From Massilia antarctica (GTDB lineage Bacteria; Pseudomonadota; Gammaproteobacteria; Burkholderiales; Burkholderiaceae_D): a stretch of DNA of 64,000 nt. Position numbers and translations under genes: made by a program. Below the pieces are notes generated by a model. That model had not been told where the DNA came from. It saw nothing but the letters and a program-made list of their open reading frames with translations, and did not search any database. Where the stretch lies: contig NZ_CP065053.1 in assembly GCF_015689335.1 (NCBI RefSeq), forward strand, positions 620,001 through 684,000, given 5' to 3'. This document shows positions 44,333 to 51,887 of the stretch, one piece after another; the first letter of the stretch is position 1, and each line of letters begins with the position of its first letter.

Positions 44333-44680
44333 ATGAGCGCAGCTTACCAGCACCTGGCCCTGGCCGACGTGGAGCCGGGAATGGTTTTGTCCGACGAACT
44401 GCTCGACCGCCAGGGGCAAGTCCTGCTGCCCAAGGGGGCCATACTGACCGACCGCACCATCGCCTTGCTGCCAAGCCACGGCATCGATGCCGTGCCCGTG
44501 CTGCGCAGCGCCGGCGCGGCCCCGCCCCCGGCCCGTTGCGCGCCCGACCTGGCCGCCAGCGGGCAGCGCCTGGCCACCTTGTTTCGCAAACACCAGCCGG
44601 AAGACACCCACGACTGGGCCACCAGCGCCCTGCGCCGCTACGTGGAAGATTACCGCGCCGCGCGCGAGGTCGCCTTATGA
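44333..44680 (+). CDS. Small protein paired with an HDOD gene
   Basis: A 115-residue soluble protein: LADVEPGMVLSDELLDRQGQVLLPKGAILTDRTIALL (positions 10-46) resembles the short N-terminal module found before HD-GYP and HDOD domains (DUF3391-like or the 'GMVLAEDVYDxxGRLLLPxGTxLT' pattern). A helical C-terminal tail follows. GGGAGG lies well placed before the ATG. It overlaps the HDOD gene by four bases (ATGA), so the two probably act together. The exact role is unknown. Confidence 0.75.
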   Translation: MSAAYQHLALADVEPGMVLSDELLDRQGQVLLPKGAILTDRTIALLPSHGIDAVPVLRSAGAAPPPARCAPDLAASGQRLATLFRKHQPEDTHDWATSALRRYVEDYRAAREVAL

Positions 44681-45519
44681 GCGCCATCGTGCTCGATGAC
44701 GTGCTGCGGCGCCTGGCCGACCTGCCCTCCTTGCCGGCCGTGGTCATGGAACTGCTCACCAGCATCGACCAGGAAGACATCGACATCGCGGTGCTGGCCA
44801 AGAAAGTCTCGCACGACCAGGCCCTCACGGCCAAGACCCTGCGCCTGGCCAATTCCTCGCTGTACGGCTTGCAGGTGCGGGTGACCACCATCCAGCAGGC
44901 GATCACCTACCTGGGCTTCCAGACCACGCGCAACCTGATCACCGCCTCGGCGCTGACCGGCTGTTTCGCCGAGGGCCGCTGCCCCGCCTTCGACCACAAG
45001 GCGTTCTGGCGCCACTCGATCGCCACGGCCGCGTGCGCCAAGGTGCTGGCGCGGCGGGTGCGCTTCAATCAGGATTACGCCTTCACCGCCGGGCTGCTGC
45101 ACGATATCGGGCGCCTGGTGCTGGTGAGCAGCTATCCTGATTTATATCAGCAGGTCATGGAATACCGCGCGGCCAAGGACACCTACGTGCAGGACGCGGA
45201 GCTGGCGGTGATGGGAGTAGACCATGTGCTGGCCGGCGTGGCGCTGGCAGAACACTGGAATTTTTCGGATACGATGAAGATGGCGATCGCCTTCCATCAT
45301 GATCCCGGCGCCCCTGACGCGGGTTTGCTGGCCACCATCGTGCATGTGGCCAACGCCATCGTCCATGCGCTCGACCTGGGGCGCGAAGACGACGATCTGG
45401 TTCCCGCCGTGTCGCCGGTTGCGTGGACCGCACTGGGACTGAACGAAGAATGCTATCTGCAAGTGTTCCGTGAAACCGAACTGCAGTATGAAGAAATCAC
45501 GATGATCCTGATGGGCTGA
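44677..45519 (+). CDS. HDOD domain signalling protein
   Basis: A 280-residue protein whose whole length is an HDOD domain (LADLPSLPAVVMELLTSI; DQALTAKTLRLANSSLYG; FWRHSIATAACAKVLA; AGLLHDIGRLVL). HDOD proteins are HD-related, often lack hydrolase activity and act in chemotaxis, motility or c-di-GMP-linked signalling. It is coupled to the small upstream gene by an ATGA overlap. A 10-bp stem hairpin follows the stop. Confidence 0.9.
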   Translation: MSAIVLDDVLRRLADLPSLPAVVMELLTSIDQEDIDIAVLAKKVSHDQALTAKTLRLANSSLYGLQVRVTTIQQAITYLGFQTTRNLITASALTGCFAEGRCPAFDHKAFWRHSIATAACAKVLARRVRFNQDYAFTAGLLHDIGRLVLVSSYPDLYQQVMEYRAAKDTYVQDAELAVMGVDHVLAGVALAEHWNFSDTMKMAIAFHHDPGAPDAGLLATIVHVANAIVHALDLGREDDDLVPAVSPVAWTALGLNEECYLQVFRETELQYEEITMILMG

Positions 45520-45524
45520 CCGAC

Positions 45525-45546
45525 CCGCCTCTGCGTGCAGAGGCGG
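45525..45546. terminator. Perfect hairpin between convergent genes
   Basis: CCGCCTCTGC and GCAGAGGCGG form a perfect 10-bp stem with a 2-base loop, six bases after the HDOD stop and 56 bases from the convergent HTH gene. There is no T-run, so termination may be Rho-assisted or bidirectional. Confidence 0.6.
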
Positions 45547-45601
45547 CAATCAGGCGCCCCGTTCCAATGGCATGACAGCTGACACCGCCATGCCGGAGGA
45601 C

Positions 45602-45943
45602 TTAGTGCGCATAGTTTCCGGACGTCGATGCGTCTGGTGGCGTGCCTTTTTCCTCGGCCGCTTTGGGACGGCCTTGGGCATCGGACAGGCGATACTTGGT
45701 GCGGCGGTCGCCCATCAGGTCGCGCAGGTCGCGGATGCTCATGCCGGTCACTTCGTGCATGCGGATCAGGAGCGAGGCGCCGACCGGCAGGCGGTGGTGG
45801 CGGATCTTGCTGATGACCGGCGGCGCAACTTCGAGCATGCGCGACAAGGCTGCATCGTTTTTCAGCTGCATTTTGCCCAGCAGAATGTCGAGCAGGTGGT
45901 TGGGGTTATAACTTTCCTGTGATGCCAGAGCATGGTGTGCCAT
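45602..45943 (-). CDS. Small helix-turn-helix DNA-binding protein
   Basis: A 113-residue protein. LKNDAALSRMLEVAPPVISKIRHHRLPVGASLLIRMHE (positions 27-64) reads as a lambda-repressor-like helix-turn-helix (Cro/C1 type). The C-terminal 35 residues are polar and probably disordered. ACGAGGT precedes the ATG, which supports the start. Its targets are unknown. It lies alone between the HDOD gene and a long AT-rich gap. Confidence 0.75.
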   Translation of the reverse strand: MAHHALASQESYNPNHLLDILLGKMQLKNDAALSRMLEVAPPVISKIRHHRLPVGASLLIRMHEVTGMSIRDLRDLMGDRRTKYRLSDAQGRPKAAEEKGTPPDASTSGNYAH

Positions 45944-46554
45944 GATTTACCTCGTGGTGAGTGGTTGAAATAATGCCGTTACGAACTATGTTAAAGACCC
46001 ATACACGTCTTAATAAGTTCCCGGAAAAATCGCCCTTGAGCGTGATTAAACAGAATAAATCTGATAACTGGCTTAAAAGCACGTTTTCCGGATCGTATGC
46101 GCTCTGCGCTACTCACTTCCAACGCACTTGAATTGCAAACTAATTATGAGACTCATATGCCTTTAGTACAACTTACTCGCGCATAGGTGACATTGTTCGA
46201 AATCAAGGTATCCGCCGGAAAGCTTGTCACATAGTCATTTCAACACAGGGAGACAAATTGTGGCGCACGCAAGAACATTTCGTGTGCTCAGTTCGTTTGT
46301 CAGAATACTGTCGGAACTCATTGATTTACATGAAGAAATAGGTAGTGTGCAATGAAGCAATTGTGAAAGATTATTGTGCGAAATTTTTCCCAAGGATATG
46401 CAAGAGTGACGGGTGGCTAGCTCGACCGTTGATTGCGCGCAATGAATGGCCGCCCGGCAGCGTTGTTGTCGCGCGGGAATGGCCGCCCACGCTGATTTAC
46501 GATAAACTGTCAACCCCGCCTGAATCCAGGCTGCAGCGCCACGTTGATCATTCC
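45944..46554. other. Long AT-rich intergenic region upstream of miaB
   Basis: 611 bases, clearly lower in GC than the rest of the window, between the divergent HTH gene and miaB. It holds the promoters of both. A 31-codon frame (46260-46355, GTG start) has a fitting GGGAGA site and is the only candidate gene. A 12-base direct repeat GAATGGCCGCCC occurs at 46444-46455 and 46477-46488, 33 bases apart, just upstream of miaB. No RNA gene or riboswitch is recognised. Confidence 0.5.
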
Positions 46555-47916
46555 ATGCAGAAAAAAATCTTCATCAAAACCTTCGGTTGCCAAATGAACG
46601 AGTACGACTCGGACAAGATGGCGGACGTGCTCGGCGCTTCCGATGGCCTGATCCGTACCGACACACCGGAAGACGCCGATGTGATTTTGCTCAATACCTG
46701 CTCGGTCCGTGAAAAAGCGCAAGAAAAAGTCTTCTCCGACCTCGGCCGCCTGCGCGAGCTGAAACTGGCCAGGCCCGACCTGGTGATCGGGGTCGGCGGC
46801 TGTGTTGCCTCGCAGGAAGGCGCCGCCATCGTCAAGCGCGCGCCCTATGTCGACATGGTGTTCGGCCCGCAAACCCTGCACCGCCTGCCGCAGATGCTGC
46901 GCGCGCGGCGCGCCAGCGGCGACGCCCAGGTCGACATCAGCTTTCCCGAAATCGAAAAATTCGACCACCTGCCGCCGGCCAAGGTCGACGGCGCCTCGGC
47001 CTTCGTCTCGATCATGGAAGGCTGCAGCAAATACTGCAGCTACTGCGTGGTGCCCTACACGCGCGGCGAGGAAGTCTCGCGCCGCTTCGAGGACGTGCTG
47101 ACCGAAGTGGCCGGACTGGCCGCCCAGGGCGTGAGGGAAATCACCCTGCTCGGCCAGAACGTGAATGCCTTCCGCGGCGTCATGGAAGGCGGCGAGATCG
47201 CCGATTTCGCCCTGCTGCTCGAATACGTGGCCGACATTCCCGGCATCGAACGGATCCGCTTCGTCACCAGCCACCCGAAGGAATTCACCCAGCGCCTGAT
47301 CGACGCCTACGCCAAGATCCCGCAGCTGGTCGACCACCTGTACCTGCCGGCCCAGCATGGCGCCGACAACGTCCTCGCCGCCATGAAGCGCGGCTACACC
47401 GGCCTCGAATACAAATCGATCATCCGCCGCATCCGCGCGGTGCGCCCGAACATGTCGATTTCGTCCGACTTCATCGTCGGCTTCCCGGGCGAAACGCAAG
47501 CCGACTTCGACACAATGATGAAACTGATTCTTGATGTCGGCTTCGACACCAGCTACAGCTTCATCTTCAGCAAGCGTCCCGGCACCCCGGCCGCCAACCT
47601 GGCCGACGACACGCCGCACGACGTCAAGCTGGCGCGCCTGCAGCAGTTGCAGGCGGCGATCGACGCCAACACGCGCAAGTACAGCGCCGCCATGGTCGGC
47701 AGCGTGCAGCGCATCCTGGTCGAAGGTCCGTCCGTCAAGAACGCCGCCGAACTGCAGGGCCGTACCGAAAATAACCGGGTCGTCAATTTCGCACCCGGCA
47801 TCAATGCGAGCGCGCTGATCGGCCAGATGGCCGACGTGCGCATCACCGAGAGTTTTAACTACACCCTGCGCGGCGAACTCGTTGCGCGCGGTGACACTTT
47901 AGCCTGCGCCAGTTGA
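46555..47916 (+). CDS. miaB: tRNA-2-methylthio-N6-dimethylallyladenosine synthase MiaB
   Basis: A 453-residue radical-SAM methylthiotransferase that adds the 2-methylthio group to i6A37, following MiaA. The N-terminal cluster cysteines lie in [20 protein letters not shown] and GVGGCVASQ. The radical-SAM motif is [18 protein letters not shown], followed by LLGQNVNAF and [15 protein letters not shown]-terminal TRAM domain covers about 385-450. I chose ATG 46555 ([11 protein letters not shown]), the canonical N-terminus; the long in-frame upstream extension has AT-rich composition unlike the gene. Its stop overlaps the TTG start of phoH. Confidence 0.95.
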   Translation: MQKKIFIKTFGCQMNEYDSDKMADVLGASDGLIRTDTPEDADVILLNTCSVREKAQEKVFSDLGRLRELKLARPDLVIGVGGCVASQEGAAIVKRAPYVDMVFGPQTLHRLPQMLRARRASGDAQVDISFPEIEKFDHLPPAKVDGASAFVSIMEGCSKYCSYCVVPYTRGEEVSRRFEDVLTEVAGLAAQGVREITLLGQNVNAFRGVMEGGEIADFALLLEYVADIPGIERIRFVTSHPKEFTQRLIDAYAKIPQLVDHLYLPAQHGADNVLAAMKRGYTGLEYKSIIRRIRAVRPNMSISSDFIVGFPGETQADFDTMMKLILDVGFDTSYSFIFSKRPGTPAANLADDTPHDVKLARLQQLQAAIDANTRKYSAAMVGSVQRILVEGPSVKNAAELQGRTENNRVVNFAPGINASALIGQMADVRITESFNYTLRGELVARGDTLACAS

Positions 47917-48962
47917 AAACCAAGACACCTATCCAGCCTCACTACTTCATCCCCGAACCGCTCGACAACACGCGCCTGGCCCACCTGTGCGGACCGCTCG
48001 ACGAGAACCTGCGCCAGATTTCGTCGGCGCTCGACGTGACCATTTTCCGGCGCGGCGAAAAATTCATCGTCAGCGGCCATAACGCCGAGCACGCGGTCCG
48101 GATCCTGGAACGCTTCTACGAGGTCGCCAACAAGATCGTCCCGATCGAGGAAGTGCAGCTGGCGCTGGTCGAACAGCGTTCCGGCCTGCACAAGCAGCAA
48201 AGCCCGGACAGCACCCCGACCGAAGCGCTGCCCGACATCGAAATCAACAGCCCGGTGCTGAAAACGCGCCGCCACGACCTGCGCGGGCGCACCCCGCACC
48301 AGATCCAGTACCTGCGCTCGATCCTCGACCACGACATCAGCTTCGGCGTCGGCCCCGCCGGTACCGGCAAGACCTACCTGGCGGTGGCCTGCGCGGTCGA
48401 TGCGCTCGAACGCGACGCGGTCAAGCGCATCATCCTGACCCGCCCCGCGGTGGAAGCGGGCGAACGCCTGGGCTTCCTGCCGGGCGACCTGACGCAAAAA
48501 ATCGACCCTTACCTGCGCCCCCTGTACGACGCCCTGTACGACCTGCTCGGCTTCGACCGCACCCAGAAGATGTTCGAAAAACAGGTGATCGAGATCGCCC
48601 CGCTGGCCTACATGCGCGGGCGCACGCTCAACCACGCCTTCGTCATTCTCGACGAAGCGCAGAACACCACGGTCGAACAGATGAAGATGTTCCTGACCCG
48701 GATCGGCTTCGGCAGCAAGGCCGTGGTCACCGGCGACGTCACCCAGGTCGACCTGCACAAGACGCAAAAGAGCGGCTTGAGCGACGCCGTGCACGTGCTG
48801 AAAGACGTGCGCGGGATCGCCTTTACCCAGTTCTCCAGCGCGGACGTGGTGCGCCATCCGCTGGTGGCGCGTATCGTCGATGCGTATGAATCCGCCGCCT
48901 CGGTCGACGACCTGGTGGCCTTGCCGAAACCTGCCGCAGCCAAAAATGCCCGCAAAAAATAA
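47913..48962 (+). CDS. ybeZ: PhoH-like ATPase (YbeZ)
   Basis: A 349-residue cytosolic P-loop ATPase of the PhoH family, partner of the RNase YbeY. Walker A is [13 protein letters not shown] (near residue 146-153), followed by [19 protein letters not shown], a family signature, and Walker [12 protein letters not shown]. The start is TTG in a TTGA overlap with the miaB stop; no ATG lies close by, so the TTG is the best choice. It overlaps ybeY by 17 bases. Confidence 0.93.
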   Translation: MKTKTPIQPHYFIPEPLDNTRLAHLCGPLDENLRQISSALDVTIFRRGEKFIVSGHNAEHAVRILERFYEVANKIVPIEEVQLALVEQRSGLHKQQSPDSTPTEALPDIEINSPVLKTRRHDLRGRTPHQIQYLRSILDHDISFGVGPAGTGKTYLAVACAVDALERDAVKRIILTRPAVEAGERLGFLPGDLTQKIDPYLRPLYDALYDLLGFDRTQKMFEKQVIEIAPLAYMRGRTLNHAFVILDEAQNTTVEQMKMFLTRIGFGSKAVVTGDVTQVDLHKTQKSGLSDAVHVLKDVRGIAFTQFSSADVVRHPLVARIVDAYESAASVDDLVALPKPAAAKNARKK

Positions 48963-49410
48963 GCTTTCCCTGTCTGTCCAGTATCCCGACACCCGCCTGC
49001 AGGAATCGATCACGCGCCCGAAGGTGCGGCGCTGGGTCCAGGCGGCGCTGTTCGCGCCAGCCGAACTGACCATCCGCTTCGTCGACGCCGAGGAAGGCCG
49101 CGTGCTCAATCGCGACTACCGCGCCAAGGATTACGCCACCAACGTGCTGACCTTCGCCTACAACGAAGGCGAGGACATCGCCGAGGATGAGCCGACCCGC
49201 GCCGACATCATCCTGTGCACCGACGTGCTCGAAAAAGAAGCGCTGGAGCAGAACAAAACCGTGGAAGAGCACTGCGCCCACCTGATCGTGCACGGCGTGC
49301 TGCACGCGCAGGGCTACGACCATGACGACGACGACGAAGCGACCGAGATGGAGCAGCTCGAAACCGACATCCTCGCCGCCCTCGGCTACGCCGACCCTTA
49401 CGCCACCTGA
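48946..49410 (+). CDS. ybeY: Endoribonuclease YbeY
   Basis: A 154-residue zinc RNase for 16S rRNA maturation and ribosome quality control. The metal motif [15 protein letters not shown] (H-x3-H-x5-H) is intact near residues 111-125. [12 protein letters not shown] is the other family motif. The start [11 protein letters not shown] lies inside the phoH 3' end. Normally corC (ybeX) and lnt follow directly, but here two long unknown genes intervene. Confidence 0.95.
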   Translation: MPAKNKLSLSVQYPDTRLQESITRPKVRRWVQAALFAPAELTIRFVDAEEGRVLNRDYRAKDYATNVLTFAYNEGEDIAEDEPTRADIILCTDVLEKEALEQNKTVEEHCAHLIVHGVLHAQGYDHDDDDEATEMEQLETDILAALGYADPYAT

Positions 49411-49492
49411 TTGTCCGCGTGGGCACGCCGTGTCCACGCATCGCCTTGCCTCAGGCGGCGCACAGCGTCCTATCCCCCCTATCGGCACATCC

Positions 49493-51748
49493 ATGACTTC
49501 CTTCCTGTTCCTGCAGCGCTTCCACGACGGCAAGGTGGCGCCGATGCCTTACGACGATGTCATGACCTCGCTGCGGCGCCACGGCAAGGCGCGCCGCGGG
49601 CCGGCCGATACCGAAGTGAGCTTCGGCCCTGACAAGATCGCCGCCAGCTGCACCGTCATCGGCGACGCCGCCACGGGCGCCGCCTGCATCGCCTTCGAGC
49701 GCCCGCGCTACGATGCCGCCCTGCGCGCGCTGGCCTGGGAATGCATCGAGCGCTTCGGCTGCACCGTGTTCGACGACGCGCTCCACAGCGTCGGCACGCC
49801 GCCGGGCGGCCTCGATGCGCTGCCCCAGCCGCTGCGCGCCGCCTGCGCAACGGGAGCGCGCCAGGTCGCCGGCATCGCCCAACTGTGGTCGTACGACACC
49901 GCGCCGGGCGCGGGCGCCGTGGCGCCTGCGCTGCACTACCGTCATGCCAATGGGGCCGGACGCAGCATGCAGCTGTTCGACAGCATCGACAGCGACGCGC
50001 ACCAGGTGGAGATTGTCCTGGGCATGCGTCCGCAAGCCTGCAACGGCGCCACCCTGCGCGTGCTGCGCAACCTCGAACTGCGGGTCGATTCGGCCCTCGG
50101 GGCCAATCCGGCATACCAGTGCGAGTACCTCCATGCCTACCTCGAGGTGGCGCGGCTGCTCAAAAGCTCGCCCGCGCTGGGCGTGCTGAAACACAGCGAC
50201 AGCATCGACCATCCGTCGTGGAGCGAAACGGCGCCCTCGGCCGGCTTCGTCATGGACCGCGCGCTGTCCGCCAGCGCCGGCGCCGAGGCTGCGCGCCTGG
50301 CCACCCAGGTGCGGGAACGCTACGCCATTGACCTCGACCTGGGCGCCGCCAGCATCGACCTCCTCGCGGCGCTGCTCGACAAGGTGCATGCCATGGTCCG
50401 CCGCGAGCGCGCCAACCATGCGGCAGATACGCCCTACGTCAGCGCGCTCGCCGCCAGCTGGGCGGCCAAGGCCGGCAGCTACCTCGGCGCCGTCATTGCG
50501 CGCTGCATCGGCGCCCAGTGGGGATATTGCCTGCACGGCGCGCCATCCGAGCCGGCACTGCGCACGCATCGCGGCGGCATCTGCTTTCCGCACCTGCTGG
50601 TGCTCGACCACATCGTCAACGGCGCCAGCGACAACGTGGCCCAGCGCATGCGCCAGCTCACCCTGATCCACGCCTCGACCACCGCGCGCGCCGACGACGT
50701 GGCCGCCAACGTGCCCGCGCTGTGCCAGATGCTGCTGGCGCGCCTGCCGCACGCGCCGCTCGACTTCAGCCTGGCCTCCTTGCGCCATGTGGACGGCTAT
50801 CTGGCACAGCGCAGCGCCATCGCGGCGCAGGATGAAGCGCGCATGATCATGGCCTGCGGCGCCTACCTGGGCGAAGTGGTGCGCACCAATGGCGCCACGC
50901 CGGACGCCTGGCAATGGACCAATTACGACGACGCCGCGGCGCTCCACCCGCGCTTCGCGCAGCAGCAGCCGCGCGAAGCGGGCGTGCGCGGCTTGCTCGA
51001 CAGCGCCGCCGGCATGGCGTTTCCGCTGGCACAGGCGGCGCTGGCGTTGGCGGGCCAGGGCAAGCTGCGCGCCTACGCACGGCAGCTGATCCACGGCACC
51101 AATACCCCTGTACTCGGCCCGGACGAGATCAACGACTGGCCGTGCGACCCGGCCATGGCCGGCGTGCTCGACGACGTGCGCGCGGCCCTGATCCGCTGGC
51201 GCGGCGTCGCCAACAAGGGCGACTTCGAGGTCTTGCGCGGCGCCGATCCGGGCTGGCTGGCCGACGACCCGCTCGGCGTCATCCTCGAAGGCCAGCTGGA
51301 CCTGCTGGCCAAGGGAACCGTTGTATGGGGCGCTCTGGTGCAAGCGAACAGCATGCTGTTCGAGCCGGGCGTGCACGACTGTCCTGGCGATCTGCTCTAC
51401 AGCCGCGATCCGCATTTCGATAGCCGCCCCCAAGCCCTCAAACGCATCGCCCGCGCGGTGTCTTCGCACAAAAGCGAGACGGCGGCGGGTGCCTTCAAGA
51501 TCATCGGCCGAAACCTTGCCGCAGAAACCGTTCGCACTTTCAATCTGCCCGTACCCGACCTGCTCACCGACCAGGAAGTGCTGATGTCGTCCTTCATGGC
51601 GTTCCGCAAACACCTGCCCGAGAGGATCCTCAGCGGCGCCTGGTTTCCGGTGCTGGTCCATCCCGGCGTGCGCGCCGTGATGATCGTGCCGAGCTGGTTC
51701 TGGCCGCTGCATCTGCTCGACATGTGGAACAGGGGTCAGCTCTATTAA
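49493..51748 (+). CDS. Large protein of unknown function, paralogue A
   Basis: A 751-residue protein with no signal peptide or membrane segment. I do not recognise a named full-length family. Residues 1-260 begin FLFLQRFHDG and include WECIERFGC and CNGATLRVLRN. A module of the form LD.....S...LD.. plus YLG appears twice: LDLGAASIDLLAALLDK (281-297) with GSYLGAVIARCIGAQWGY (328-345), and LDFSLASLRHVDGYLAQ (423-439) with GAYLGEVVRTNG (456-467). This recalls DUF3806-like proteins, from memory only. A C-terminal region (about 550-751) has VVWGALVQANSMLF and RPQALKRIA. It sits between ybeY and corC, 82 bases after ybeY, beside its paralogue B. The ATG has no strong ribosome site. Confidence 0.8.
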   Translation: MTSFLFLQRFHDGKVAPMPYDDVMTSLRRHGKARRGPADTEVSFGPDKIAASCTVIGDAATGAACIAFERPRYDAALRALAWECIERFGCTVFDDALHSVGTPPGGLDALPQPLRAACATGARQVAGIAQLWSYDTAPGAGAVAPALHYRHANGAGRSMQLFDSIDSDAHQVEIVLGMRPQACNGATLRVLRNLELRVDSALGANPAYQCEYLHAYLEVARLLKSSPALGVLKHSDSIDHPSWSETAPSAGFVMDRALSASAGAEAARLATQVRERYAIDLDLGAASIDLLAALLDKVHAMVRRERANHAADTPYVSALAASWAAKAGSYLGAVIARCIGAQWGYCLHGAPSEPALRTHRGGICFPHLLVLDHIVNGASDNVAQRMRQLTLIHASTTARADDVAANVPALCQMLLARLPHAPLDFSLASLRHVDGYLAQRSAIAAQDEARMIMACGAYLGEVVRTNGATPDAWQWTNYDDAAALHPRFAQQQPREAGVRGLLDSAAGMAFPLAQAALALAGQGKLRAYARQLIHGTNTPVLGPDEINDWPCDPAMAGVLDDVRAALIRWRGVANKGDFEVLRGADPGWLADDPLGVILEGQLDLLAKGTVVWGALVQANSMLFEPGVHDCPGDLLYSRDPHFDSRPQALKRIARAVSSHKSETAAGAFKIIGRNLAAETVRTFNLPVPDLLTDQEVLMSSFMAFRKHLPERILSGAWFPVLVHPGVRAVMIVPSWFWPLHLLDMWNRGQLY

Positions 51749-51887
51749 TCCGCCGCGTGTCACTTTAATGCCACAATGCTAACACTTTGATGGACCCGGC
51801 ACAGGGCTCTGAAGTACCATACGGAAAAATATAAATCGCATGTACGGCGGCGCTGTTGCGCGGCACAGCATTTTTTCCTGGACCTTT

